From Methanosphaera sp. BMS (lineage in GTDB: Archaea; Methanobacteriota; Methanobacteria; Methanobacteriales; Methanobacteriaceae), in the NCBI RefSeq assembly GCF_003268005.1, contig NZ_CP014213.1, forward strand, positions 1,860,001 to 1,924,000: a stretch of 64,000 bases of DNA. The letters run 5' to 3'. The notes under the pieces were generated by a model. It did no database searches and had not been told where the DNA came from. It saw nothing but the letters and a program-made list of their open reading frames with translations. Numbering within the stretch: position 1 is the stretch's first letter; every line of letters starts with the position of its first letter. Position numbers and translations under genes: made by a program. This document shows, piece by piece, positions 28,202 through 37,760 of the stretch.

Positions 28202-29909
28202 CAATGCTGTCAACTTAGTGAGTTATTAATTTTTTAGTCTATTTTTATTTTAAATTATTATTTTATTTTTATTTTTGTTATTTTTATTATTTTTTCTTTA
28301 TTTTAAATAATTAGTGCTTTGTTTATTTTAATAGTATTTATTGTAACTGTTTATTATTTTAATCTTATTTTTAATTATTAATTATGGTTATATTTATATA
28401 TTAGTAGTTATATATTTATTATTAGTGAATATGATTTCTATATTTTTTTAATTTAAGTTGTAGTTTTATCATGTTCATTTTTATTTGAATTTATAGTATT
28501 TATGGTGTTTGTTTATGAATTTCATGGTTGAGGTTGAGAATTCTATTTGTAGGATTGAGGATTATAATGATTATAAGTATTGGTATGGGCGTAAAACTTT
28601 TACTCGGGTTCGTAAATGGAGTTTTATGGATTATGTGATTTTTATTTTAGTTAATAAAGGTCGTAGTAGTGTTATTGAGATTGAAGAGTATGTTGAAGAA
28701 CGTTGGGGTGATGCATCTAAAATTATTTCTAAGCAGGCTTTATCAAAGCAACGACTCTTAATTAAACCTAAAATCTTTAAGGATATGAATATTGACTTTA
28801 TTAAGGATGTATTTAATAGTTCTGAATTTGAGCATGATTTTGAAGAGTATCTGTATTATTAGTTGATGGTTCTGATTTTCAATTACCTAATATTAAAATT
28901 ACTAAAGAAGAATTTAATGTTGCACCTGATACTATTGTTTATCCCAATCACCGAGTGTTAAAGCTTCTATGTTAATAGATGCTAAATATAACCTTGTAGT
29001 TGATGTAATTTTAGGTGATTATAAATCTAATGAACGAGAATTAGTTAAACAACATATATACAATATTGAAGAAAAAATTAACTTAGAAAAAACATTAGTA
29101 ATCTTTGATAGAGGTTATATATCACTTGAATTAATGTTATTCCTTGAAAACAAAGGTATTAAATATTTATTCAGATCCAATGGAAGATACTATCAAAATG
29201 AAATATTAGCTATGAAATCTCGTGATGAAACAGTACAATTAGAAATTAATTCTAATAGAACTCAAAATATCAAAGATAAAAACATTAAAAAACAAGCATT
29301 AAATATGGAATATTATCAAACAAGAATAAGTAAACCTATATTAGACAATGGAGTTACAGAAATACTATTTACTAACCTATCTGAAGCAGAAGCTGACATT
29401 CACAAACTCAAAGAATTATACAAAATGAGGTGGGAAATCGAATTAAATTATGAAAAAATCAAAAATAAATTACGAATAGAAAATTTTTCTGGAAAAAGAA
29501 GAACTATAATTGAACAAGACTTCTATTCACAAATATATCTCTTTAATTTACAAATGGCAATACAGAACAAAGCACAAAAAGAACTAGAACAAGAAAATAA
29601 AGAATTACGAGAAAAATCAGATAAAGAAAAACGATCAAACACCAATTTGGGAATTGGACGTCTCAAAAATAATTTAATCAAGATGGTATTAAAGCCATTA
29701 ACAGAAATTAAAATAAGATTGAAGAATTTAATAGGTAAAGCAGTGAAATTCACCACGGATCATAAATTCAACAGACCTTCAACAAACAGAAAAATCAAAC
29801 GACGAGTAAAATACCCTTATAATCTAAGAAGAAGCTTTTAATCAAAAAAAAATTTTCTAGAAAAAATAATATCAAACAACACGAATCAAAAATTAAGTTG
29901 ACAGCATTG
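28202..29909 (+). mobile_element. IS4-type insertion sequence, 1708 bp
   Basis: The ends are perfect 16-bp inverted repeats, CAATGCTGTCAACTTA (28202-28217) and TAAGTTGACAGCATTG (29894-29909). They are flanked by 10-bp direct duplications of AAAAAAAATA. The single transposase gene is broken by two frameshifts. The element sits in the middle of the P2 leader; the uninterrupted relative at 23188-23540 still shows the target sequence CAAAAAAAATA. Ends and target duplication look fresh, so insertion was recent, but the element cannot move by itself unless the shifts are sequencing errors. Confidence 0.88.
28515..29841 (+). pseudogene. IS4-family DDE transposase with two frameshifts
   Basis: An N-terminal frame runs from ATG 28515 to a TAG at 28860-28862. 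A middle frame then reads SVLLVDGSDFQLPNIKITKE (first catalytic Asp in DGSDF), and a third frame resumes near 28955 with PSVKASMLIDAKYNL and continues to 29841. The third part carries LVIFDRGYISLELM (second Asp) and the Y-(2)-R-(3)-E-(6)-K signature, seen as YKMRWEIELNYEKIK (catalytic Glu), then NFSGKRRTIIEQDFY. The shifts lie near 28850 and 28950. Joined, the protein would be about 440 residues, normal for IS4 transposases. Confidence 0.85.
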
Positions 29910-29919
29910 AAAAAAAATA
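29910..29919. repeat. Target-site duplication, right
   Basis: AAAAAAAATA repeats the left flank at 28192-28201 exactly. Confidence 0.75.
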
Positions 29920-30080
29920 TGAAAAAAATTAAAAAGTGGATAAAATTCACTGTATATGAAGTTAACCCAATAATTCCTCTTTATATTATTTTAACCTAAT
30001 AAAATCCAACCTAATAAAAAATACTCGCCTTCCTTTTAACCCAATTAAGAACCCCAATACAAATAATATATAAAAAAAAT
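29920..30080 (+). promoter_or_regulatory. Duplicated ALP leader P2, right part
   Basis: This continues the homology to the ALP1 leader (23380-23540), including TTTTAACCTAATAAAATCCA and a following CCTAATAAAAAA stretch. It now lies about 590 bp from the short ALP. Confidence 0.5.
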
Positions 30081-30666
30081 CGATTAAAACAAATATAAAA
30101 GATAAATCATATTCCAACCAAATGAAAACTAAAAATTAATGGTTTATAATAAGATTTAAGATAGTAAGAATAAGAGGGGTTCATTAAAAAACATTTTAGA
30201 ACCAGAAGAAACTATCCCTAAATTATTCACATAAATATTATGGACAGAAAAAAAATATTCCATGTCCTTTAATTCAGAGTACTACCGCATATCTTTTTGT
30301 AATCATCATCCTGCCCATTTATCAATAATGATACTACATATCCTAAATGATATGTTTTTAATAATATAAAATAAATCTTATTAATCAATATAATTTTTAA
30401 TATAATGAAGTAAATATTAATATAACTGATAGACATAATATTAATTACCTTAATAAATTACAAAAAAAATTAACTTGACCATAAAAAATAAACAGTTTAG
30501 TAATAAATAAAGAATATAAATTTTATTTATTGAGACAATTTAAAATTCAGTAAACCCATTGAAACGGATTTTTGTAGTTGATTAAGATTAATGGTTAAAT
30601 GACATTATATGAAACAATTTATACTTTTGAATAAAATGATTGTTTTTTTTATGGAGGTTGATATTT

Positions 30667-32247
30667 ATGAAAAATATCAATAAACTTTTCCTATTATCAA
30701 TAATTTTCTTCCTAGCAGTAGGGGCAGTTTCAGCTACCGAAGTGGATGATACAACTGTTGATGTTTCAGATATAGAATCTGTTGATACACCTCAAATAAT
30801 TGAAACTACAAATACTGTTTCAAACGTTGATAATACTGAATTAAATGAATTAAATACGGAAGAAGAAACACAAAGTTGTACAGGAAGAACATACAGCAAT
30901 CCAATATCCATTACTCCAAACAATTACCAGAACGATATTGGTAATATTTATGATTATGACGCTGTAGAATTTTCTGGAACATTTACCAGTACATTAACAG
31001 GTGGTAGTATAAGTATAACATCACCTATAGTCTTTACATCAATCTCAGGAGCAACATTTGAAGATACTCAATTTGTCATAAACTCAGATGATGTAACTAT
31101 AAAAAACTTAATAATTGAAAATGATAATAATGCATATGGTGCAGCAATAACTGCAACAGGTTATGATAATGTTGAAGTAATAAACAATACTATTACAGTA
31201 ACAAAAACTACCACACAAGAAACATTTGGAATAAAAATATCAAATTCCAATAATACGACAGTATGTAAAAATATAGTAAATGTTTCAGCAGTACCACAAT
31301 CCATGGGATGGGATAATTCAACAGGTGAATGGCTTGGAGCAGTACAAGTTAGTGGAATATTATACAGTAATGTTAACAATAGTAGAATAAACTGTAATAC
31401 TGTAACGGTGAATGATTCATCGAGTTTCACTCCTTTTGCATGGTCAACAGCTGATGGAATAACTGTAAAAGGCGGTTCTGAAAATACAACTGTAAAAAAT
31501 AACAATGTGAACGTTACGGGATCTGAATACAATTATGGTATATCATTAAGTGAATTTGTAAAAAATATAACTGTATATAATAACACTATCACTATGGAAA
31601 CTATCAATCAACTATGTGGTATACAATTATCCGCAGGAACAGATTCAACAATTAAAGGAAATAAAATATATGGAAACTGTACAACGATAACTAATACAAC
31701 AGCAAGTTATGAAGCCTTTTCCTATGGAATAGTAGTTTCAACTGCAACATATGGAGCAAGTAGTAGTGAATCTTATAATATATACATTGAAGATAATGAA
31801 ATAACATTAAACTCAACTATTGCATATGGTATTGAATTAAATAATGTGGAAGAGACTTACGTAACCAATAACACTGTAAATGTAACAGGCAATGTAGTCA
31901 TGGCTCTTGGAATATACAATTCATCTGACATTAGTATAACTGATAACACATTTTATTCAACTGGTGATACAATAACATTAAGTGATTATATATACGATGC
32001 AATATATCCTGAAACAACAGGAATAAAAATCAATGAAACATCAGAGAATATATTAATCTATGGAAATTATATCGATGTTACAGAAAACAATAATAGTATA
32101 ATATCATATGCAGTAATATTAGATGATTGTAATAATTCTGATATTACTTACAATACTTTATATGTTAATGGAGATACAACTACACCATTCTACTATGATG
32201 ATTTTGTATTAGATAATGGAACTGGAAATACTATATTTAATCCGTGA
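30667..32247 (+). CDS. Short adhesin-like protein, beta-helix only
   Basis: The ATG at 30667 follows ATGGAGGTTG and gives 526 residues. A signal peptide (LSIIFFLAVGAVSA) is followed by an acidic threonine-rich leader and a right-handed beta-helix region with NNTI, NNTV and DNTF turns from about residue 90 to the end. It lacks the Ig-like modules and the NGKTLKD...GKVIYAKV ending present in the other ALPs. It resembles the N-terminal half of ALP3 (both have a W-containing stretch near SMGWDNSTGEWLGAVQVSGI). Its stop lies only 5 nt before the ALP2 ATG. It may be a truncated ALP or a distinct short form. Confidence 0.85.
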   Translation: MKNINKLFLLSIIFFLAVGAVSATEVDDTTVDVSDIESVDTPQIIETTNTVSNVDNTELNELNTEEETQSCTGRTYSNPISITPNNYQNDIGNIYDYDAVEFSGTFTSTLTGGSISITSPIVFTSISGATFEDTQFVINSDDVTIKNLIIENDNNAYGAAITATGYDNVEVINNTITVTKTTTQETFGIKISNSNNTTVCKNIVNVSAVPQSMGWDNSTGEWLGAVQVSGILYSNVNNSRINCNTVTVNDSSSFTPFAWSTADGITVKGGSENTTVKNNNVNVTGSEYNYGISLSEFVKNITVYNNTITMETINQLCGIQLSAGTDSTIKGNKIYGNCTTITNTTASYEAFSYGIVVSTATYGASSSESYNIYIEDNEITLNSTIAYGIELNNVEETYVTNNTVNVTGNVVMALGIYNSSDISITDNTFYSTGDTITLSDYIYDAIYPETTGIKINETSENILIYGNYIDVTENNNSIISYAVILDDCNNSDITYNTLYVNGDTTTPFYYDDFVLDNGTGNTIFNP

Positions 32248-32252
32248 TTAAA

Positions 32253-35200
32253 ATGAAATTAAAAAATATTTTCTTTTTCTTTTTTATTTTTTGTTTAATT
32301 ATTTCTTTAACTTCCATAAATGCTATGGAAGAAAACAACATTATTGAAAAATCAAGCGATACACAAATAAATGTTGAAAAAGATACACAAATAATAACAA
32401 CTAATAAAGAAGTCAAAAATTCCCCAAAAACTATAGTTCTAAACAGTGGTAATTTTAAAGAATATGTAACTGACAATAAATTTAATGATAATGTATCTAA
32501 TGGAGATACTATTGATATTGATGGTAAACTAGATAGTTATAAGTTCAATTTAACTATTGATAAAGCTGTGAACTTAATTTCTTCAAAAAATAATTCATAT
32601 ATTAATTTATATTCATCTTCCAATCCTGGAGAACATAATGGTGCTTTGAAAATTATTAAAGAAGGTTCAGGAACTAACATTACAGGATTATATTTTTATA
32701 ATACACATATTAGACTTGAAAATACTACTAATGTACAAATAGATAATATTACATTTATTAATGAAAATCAAAGTATCGGTTATGGAGTTGGTGCTGTTTC
32801 TGTCCGCGATGGATCAGAAAATATCACTATAACTAATAGTTATTTTAAAACTTCATTTAATGGTGGTCATAGTAATGTAGTGTTTGCGGTTGCATATAAT
32901 TGTCTCTTCGAAAATAACACTATTGAAGGATATGGTAATTCTATTGGAAATTTATTATACTTAACAACATATAATGTTGATGAAACTATTACTCCATATA
33001 CTAACATTAATATCACAATTCGAAATAATAATATAAGAACTATCAATACATCTAAAGATACAGCTATATGTGTAGGGATGGTATTAGAAGGTAGAGGACA
33101 CGTTATTGAAAACAACATTATTAATCGTACAGGTACAGCAGTAATGTCACAATACAGTGATCCTGATTACGGAACAGTTACTGAAGTTGATGAAATAACA
33201 TTTATTAATAATACCATTTATGGAGGTACATCTAGCCTAGGATTCCCTGGTATTGTAGCAAACAATTCTTTTGATTCACTTGTAGGATTATCAAAAGTGG
33301 AATGTTCAAATAATATTTTTACAAATGTTCGTATTGACCATGATGTAAACTTCCATGACAATATCGCCAATATACTACAAATTGTAGGTAATAATAGTAC
33401 TATCGACAATAATACAGTCTTCACAGATAAAGAATACGCAATCACTATAACAGGAGAAAACAATACAATATCAAATAATTCAATTGGAAGTTTAAATGGA
33501 AAAGGAGTTAATGCTATAAATAATTCCACAATTTATACAAATATAAATAATGATAAACCAGCAATCTTTGTTTTAACAAGCGAAAATAAAGATACATATC
33601 TTGATCAGGTTTTAAATCCTAGAGGTATGTTGATAGGATACTCTTTTAAAGATAATTTATTTAATGAGAATGATATGATAATATTTAATGTTACCCTTTC
33701 TGATATAAAAAATAATAAAATTTCAGATATAAATAATTATTATGATAATCTTACATTAACTTTATTAAATTCTTCTAATTTAGCATTTAATGTAACAAGT
33801 TTAAGAGTTATAAATTGTATATATGTAGGTAATACTAAGAATATTGAAACATACAATTCAATTGTTAATGGTGGAAATGTAACCTATTATGAAAATTCAT
33901 ATATTACTCATGAAAATATTGGTATTAAACCTAACCAACTTATATTAGCTGGTAAAAATATACAAACATTAATAAATGAACAGATTACTGAAGAAACAGA
34001 AGTAATAATGATTTCACATAATCAAATTCTCAATGTTACAATACCTGTAAACATCACTGGAATCTACAAAAGATTGGAATCTTTAGGTGTATCTACTTTT
34101 GCTAGAAATGTATCATTTAATGAAGGTTCAGAATATACAAATGTAACAAATTGTTCATTTGTAGACAATGGTAGAATTCATCCAAGTGTTAACATTAACA
34201 CAAATGATATTACTTTTAAAGATTGTTTATTTAATGCAACAGTAAAAATTAATGCAAGTAATATTAACATCATAAACTGTACTTTTTACCAAGAATTAAC
34301 AATAAACGATACAAGTTCAATCAACATCATAAACTGTACATTCAATACTCAAAACACACCAATAACTATTTACAACTCTGCGAGAATAACCATAGAAAAC
34401 AACACTATCAACACAACATCCCCCAATACAATAATCTTCGATGAAGACTCTGACAAAACCACAAATAGTGTAAAAAACAATCAATTAATCACAACATCCT
34501 ACTTAGGTAATGATAATGTCATTGCCCCAACAAAAGTTAAAGTTGAAGATAACATACCATTATATCCTATCGAAATACAGGTAGAATATCCTGAGAAAAT
34601 GTTTAAAGATGAGCTTGTAACAATAAATGTTTCAGTTAATAACCTAATTAATGATACACCAGTAAATAGTGGTTTTATAGAAGCATATTTTGATGGAATA
34701 TATTTAACAAATAATACATTAACAAGTGGAATGACATCATTTAGCTTCTCATATACAGAAAACAACGAAACAATTCCATTAAGAATATGGTATTATGATG
34801 CAAACAATAAATATGAAGAAAACAACACAAAATTAAACATTAATTTCGTAAAAACAAATGTAACAATAGAAGTAGAAGATTTCACCGCAAAACTGAATGA
34901 ATATGCCACGATAACAGCAACATTCAAAGATGAAAGAAACAACCCCCTACAAGAGGGCAATGCAACATTCACAATATCCAACCTCAAATACAAAACAGAA
35001 ATAATAAACGGAATAGCCACAATAACAGAAAAAGTAACAGAAGAATGGTTAGACAAAAACACCTTCACAATAACAGTAACCGAAACAGATTATAACCTAC
35101 AAACACAAACAAAATTCCCACTCAACACACAAAAGGGTGATGTGATAATAAACAAAACAGCATTAACAAACAATGAAACAATAACACTAAACTTAAGCAT

Positions 35201-36302
35201 TAAAAATGTTCTGGATGAAAACATAAATGAAGGAACAATAACAATTACAGACGAAAACAACAACCCACTAAACCAAACAAATGTAGAAAATGGAATCGTG
35301 TCAATCAAGTTCCAACTACCAGAAAATTCAAATAGAAACATAAACATCAACTATGATAATGCAGAATACTACTCAACCACTACAAAAGAATTATACATAC
35401 CTCAACAAACACAACTAACAATAACAGCAACTGAAAAAGTGCTTGTAAACAAAACAACACCAATAACAATCACATTAACGGATGAAAACAACCAACCAAT
35501 AGCAAACCAAGAAATAACTGTGACAATAAACGACGAAAACCAAACAGTCAACACCAATGAAAATGGCGAATATAACTATATTTTCTCATCAAACCAAACC
35601 GGTGATACAACAATCACGGCAAAATACGATGAAACAGAACAATACTTTGAATCAGAAGATAGTATAACAATAAAAGTCATAGAAATAAAACTAATAATAG
35701 ATCCTATAAATTCACAAGCAGAAGAAACAATCAACATAACCGCAAGAATCCTAGCAAACGATGAAACATACACATCCATCAATTCAGGAAAAGTAACATT
35801 CAAAGTCAACGGTAAAACACTAAAAGACACAAACGGCAAAGTAATCTACGCTAAAGTAGTAGGCGGAGTAGCAACAATAGAAAACTACATAGTACCAGCC
35901 GACTGGACTAAAAATGGCACAACAATAGAAGCAATATACACAGGATCCACACAATACGACAAACTAACAAGCGAAAAAACAGAGATAACAGTTACACCAA
36001 AAGAACTAACACTCACCACAGAAAATGTAACCACAACCTCTGGTAACACAACCACACTCACAGCAACATTCAACGACAACACAATAAACACAGGTAAAGT
36101 AATATTCAAAGTAAACGGTAAAACACTTAAAGACACAAACGGTAAAGTCATATATGCCAAAGTAGTTAACGGTCAGGTAACTGTAAATTACACCATACCT
36201 GAAAGCATGAAGGTAGGTAACTACACAATAACTGCAGTTTACACTTCACCTAACAGTGAAAAAGTAACTTCAGAGGCAACAATGACCGTTGTAAAAGCTT
36301 AA
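32253..36302 (+). CDS. Adhesin-like protein ALP2 (beta-helix plus Ig-like repeats)
   Basis: I choose the ATG at 32253 (1349 residues); a GTG at 32244 overlaps the preceding stop. No ribosome site is visible, so translation may depend on the upstream gene. The signal peptide is a very hydrophobic stretch of Phe and Ile (IFCLIISLTSINA). The same KTIVLNSGNFKEYVTD leader, beta-helix and Ig-like order as ALP1 follow. Residues up to about 866 are clearly related to ALP1 but diverged; residues about 867-1349 are identical except Ile for Thr in KTEIINGIATI. It is surface-exposed by inference, and no transmembrane anchor is seen. Confidence 0.9.
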   Translation: MKLKNIFFFFFIFCLIISLTSINAMEENNIIEKSSDTQINVEKDTQIITTNKEVKNSPKTIVLNSGNFKEYVTDNKFNDNVSNGDTIDIDGKLDSYKFNLTIDKAVNLISSKNNSYINLYSSSNPGEHNGALKIIKEGSGTNITGLYFYNTHIRLENTTNVQIDNITFINENQSIGYGVGAVSVRDGSENITITNSYFKTSFNGGHSNVVFAVAYNCLFENNTIEGYGNSIGNLLYLTTYNVDETITPYTNINITIRNNNIRTINTSKDTAICVGMVLEGRGHVIENNIINRTGTAVMSQYSDPDYGTVTEVDEITFINNTIYGGTSSLGFPGIVANNSFDSLVGLSKVECSNNIFTNVRIDHDVNFHDNIANILQIVGNNSTIDNNTVFTDKEYAITITGENNTISNNSIGSLNGKGVNAINNSTIYTNINNDKPAIFVLTSENKDTYLDQVLNPRGMLIGYSFKDNLFNENDMIIFNVTLSDIKNNKISDINNYYDNLTLTLLNSSNLAFNVTSLRVINCIYVGNTKNIETYNSIVNGGNVTYYENSYITHENIGIKPNQLILAGKNIQTLINEQITEETEVIMISHNQILNVTIPVNITGIYKRLESLGVSTFARNVSFNEGSEYTNVTNCSFVDNGRIHPSVNINTNDITFKDCLFNATVKINASNINIINCTFYQELTINDTSSINIINCTFNTQNTPITIYNSARITIENNTINTTSPNTIIFDEDSDKTTNSVKNNQLITTSYLGNDNVIAPTKVKVEDNIPLYPIEIQVEYPEKMFKDELVTINVSVNNLINDTPVNSGFIEAYFDGIYLTNNTLTSGMTSFSFSYTENNETIPLRIWYYDANNKYEENNTKLNINFVKTNVTIEVEDFTAKLNEYATITATFKDERNNPLQEGNATFTISNLKYKTEIINGIATITEKVTEEWLDKNTFTITVTETDYNLQTQTKFPLNTQKGDVIINKTALTNNETITLNLSIKNVLDENINEGTITITDENNNPLNQTNVENGIVSIKFQLPENSNRNININYDNAEYYSTTTKELYIPQQTQLTITATEKVLVNKTTPITITLTDENNQPIANQEITVTINDENQTVNTNENGEYNYIFSSNQTGDTTITAKYDETEQYFESEDSITIKVIEIKLIIDPINSQAEETINITARILANDETYTSINSGKVTFKVNGKTLKDTNGKVIYAKVVGGVATIENYIVPADWTKNGTTIEAIYTGSTQYDKLTSEKTEITVTPKELTLTTENVTTTSGNTTTLTATFNDNTINTGKVIFKVNGKTLKDTNGKVIYAKVVNGQVTVNYTIPESMKVGNYTITAVYTSPNSEKVTSEATMTVVKA

Positions 36303-36381
36303 TAATTAATAAATTACAAGTAAAACAATTAATTAAACCTTAAAAAAATAGGATGGAAGTTTTCATAACTATTCCATCACT
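34852..36381 (+). repeat. 1.53-kb near-identical tract, ALP2 copy
   Basis: This is the partner of 26481-28010, offset by exactly 8371 bp with no gaps. It covers the Ig-like half of ALP2 and the 79 bp after its stop, and ends 7 bp before the R2 repeat. Confidence 0.9.
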
Positions 36382-36392
36382 TTTTACTCTTT
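36352..36392 (+). terminator. Hairpin and T-rich tract after ALP2
   Basis: GATGGAA (36352-36358) pairs with TTCCATC (36372-36378), followed by ACTTTTTACTCTTTTT. It is the copy of the ALP1 terminator and runs directly into R2. Confidence 0.6.
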
Positions 36393-36674
36393 TTGTGCAA
36401 CAAGCAATTGTCTTTAATTTTGATCACAGCTTAGATTCTTTCTTTATTTGGATTTTTGTTAGTCTGACATCAATTTGAACGGATACAATTAACCTTGTTG
36501 AATGGGTTATTCACCCTTGAAACTGAGTTACTGGTAACAGCAGCAGGTTGCATGATAGGTAAAGCCTAATCTTACTCCCAACATCCATGAAGTGGTAGGC
36601 AAGAAAAAGACCAATATTGGCCCAGGTTAAATGAGGATAGAATGTGAGAGCAACCTTTCTAACTTATCAGACCT
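36389..36674 (+). repeat. Long direct repeat R2, candidate structured RNA
   Basis: It is the second copy of the 286-bp repeat, in the same orientation as R1. The pairs AGGTTGC/GCAACCT (36545-36551 with 36650-36656) and GCCTA/TAGGC (36564-36568 with 36596-36600) are kept; one base of the CTGCGTTA stem is changed (C to A at 36526). Mismatches cluster at two short spots, 36429-36434 and 36620-36626. It fills most of the 424-bp gap between ALP2 and priS. Confidence 0.85.
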
Positions 36675-36726
36675 ATTATTAATTAATTCGTCGACAACCA
36701 TTGAATTACATTAACAGCATCAGCGT

Positions 36727-37698
36727 TTATTTTCTTTCATATACAAACTTTGGAACGGCATCGTCAAATGGATCGAATTTTTCAATATTCTTTATCAGCG
36801 TCGACTTCATGCTGACCTTGGAATGAAGTGTGGATGGAAGCCTTAATATACGCTTTAAGTCAATTGAAACCTTAGTATCAGTAATGTCCATATTAACCCT
36901 GCTTACCGCCTTGATAAGTTTATTATATCTTATTGGACCAATATTTGCCCTGAATAACCCCCATTGATTCTCATCCAACAAATGCCTATTCTTAATTGTA
37001 TCATTAAGCAATTTCTTGTTTACATCATTCAACTGGTTATTTTTAGTTAAGTGATTGATGGTGTACTTTGACCATTTGGTGAAGTTTCTTGGATAGCCGT
37101 ATGGTATGATGAAGTGCTGAAGATTCTTATAGTCCATTGGATTTAATAATTCGAACGTCTTGGCACCTACAACATATTGCACTACCTGTCCCCTGATTTC
37201 ACTGGAGGAATCCATAACCTCCTCATCAAGTACCCTTACGTGATAGCCCCTACCTGAATAGACCAGGTTAATGTCCTTTAATCCCAAATCACCCTTCAGT
37301 ACATCCCTTATCATGAGCACTATTTCTTTTGCCTGATTTAAGCATTTGTCACATACCTGTCCTTCCTCACAGTCACATGTACGTATCGGTATATCCTTCG
37401 CATCCACATCAAATACCAATTCCGATTTTTTCCATCCCTGCCTTTTTTCAGGTTTTTCATAAAAGGCTACCGATACGTATGCTGCAAATGGATTTTTAAG
37501 TTTCATGAAACGTTTTAGTCTAGCCCTATCAATGAATGTTTTATAACGATCATTTGGTCCCTGTCCGTAATGATCAAAACCAAATTCCCTGCTAGGCAAG
37601 GAATCCATTATAAATGAGGGTACATCATCAATGTTCCATTCTTCCTTATAGAATAGTTTACGTTCATAGTTTGATGCAGGTTTTAACTCAATTTCCAT
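36727..37698 (-). CDS. priS: DNA primase small (catalytic) subunit PriS
   Basis: The 323-residue product shows the archaeo-eukaryotic primase core. REFGFDHYG lies near residues 37-45, the catalytic acidic motif VFDVDAKD near 94-101 (D-x-D), a zinc-binding-type [12 protein letters not shown] near 107-118, and [12 protein letters not shown] near 145-156 with the conserved SGRG-H. It makes RNA/DNA primers for replication in complex with PriL, encoded 62 nt upstream on the same strand. The length is typical of methanogen PriS. Confidence 0.93.
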   Translation of the reverse strand: MEIELKPASNYERKLFYKEEWNIDDVPSFIMDSLPSREFGFDHYGQGPNDRYKTFIDRARLKRFMKLKNPFAAYVSVAFYEKPEKRQGWKKSELVFDVDAKDIPIRTCDCEEGQVCDKCLNQAKEIVLMIRDVLKGDLGLKDINLVYSGRGYHVRVLDEEVMDSSSEIRGQVVQYVVGAKTFELLNPMDYKNLQHFIIPYGYPRNFTKWSKYTINHLTKNNQLNDVNKKLLNDTIKNRHLLDENQWGLFRANIGPIRYNKLIKAVSRVNMDITDTKVSIDLKRILRLPSTLHSKVSMKSTLIKNIEKFDPFDDAVPKFVYERK

Positions 37699-37760
37699 AA
37701 TTATTCACATCACTTTACATAATTTAAGCATGTTCTCATAGTTTAATAGTTTGACTATAA

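Larger units (their letters stand above)
28011..30666. other. 2.6-kb region between ALP1 and the short ALP
   Basis: It holds the P2 leader copy (28069-28201 and 29920-30080), split by an insertion sequence (28202-29909), and then about 590 bp of AT-rich DNA before the short ALP. In that last part I see only weak hairpins, such as GGACA/TGTCC near 30243-30271, and no gene. Confidence 0.5.

Noticed and set aside
28840-28960. Programmed frameshifting in the IS4-type transposase
   Set aside because: Two changes of frame are needed and I see no convincing slippery site with a downstream structure at either; decay or sequence error is simpler.
32244-32252. GTG at 32244 as the ALP2 start
   Set aside because: It overlaps the previous stop and has no better ribosome site; the ATG at 32253 gives the more standard signal peptide. 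Not excluded.
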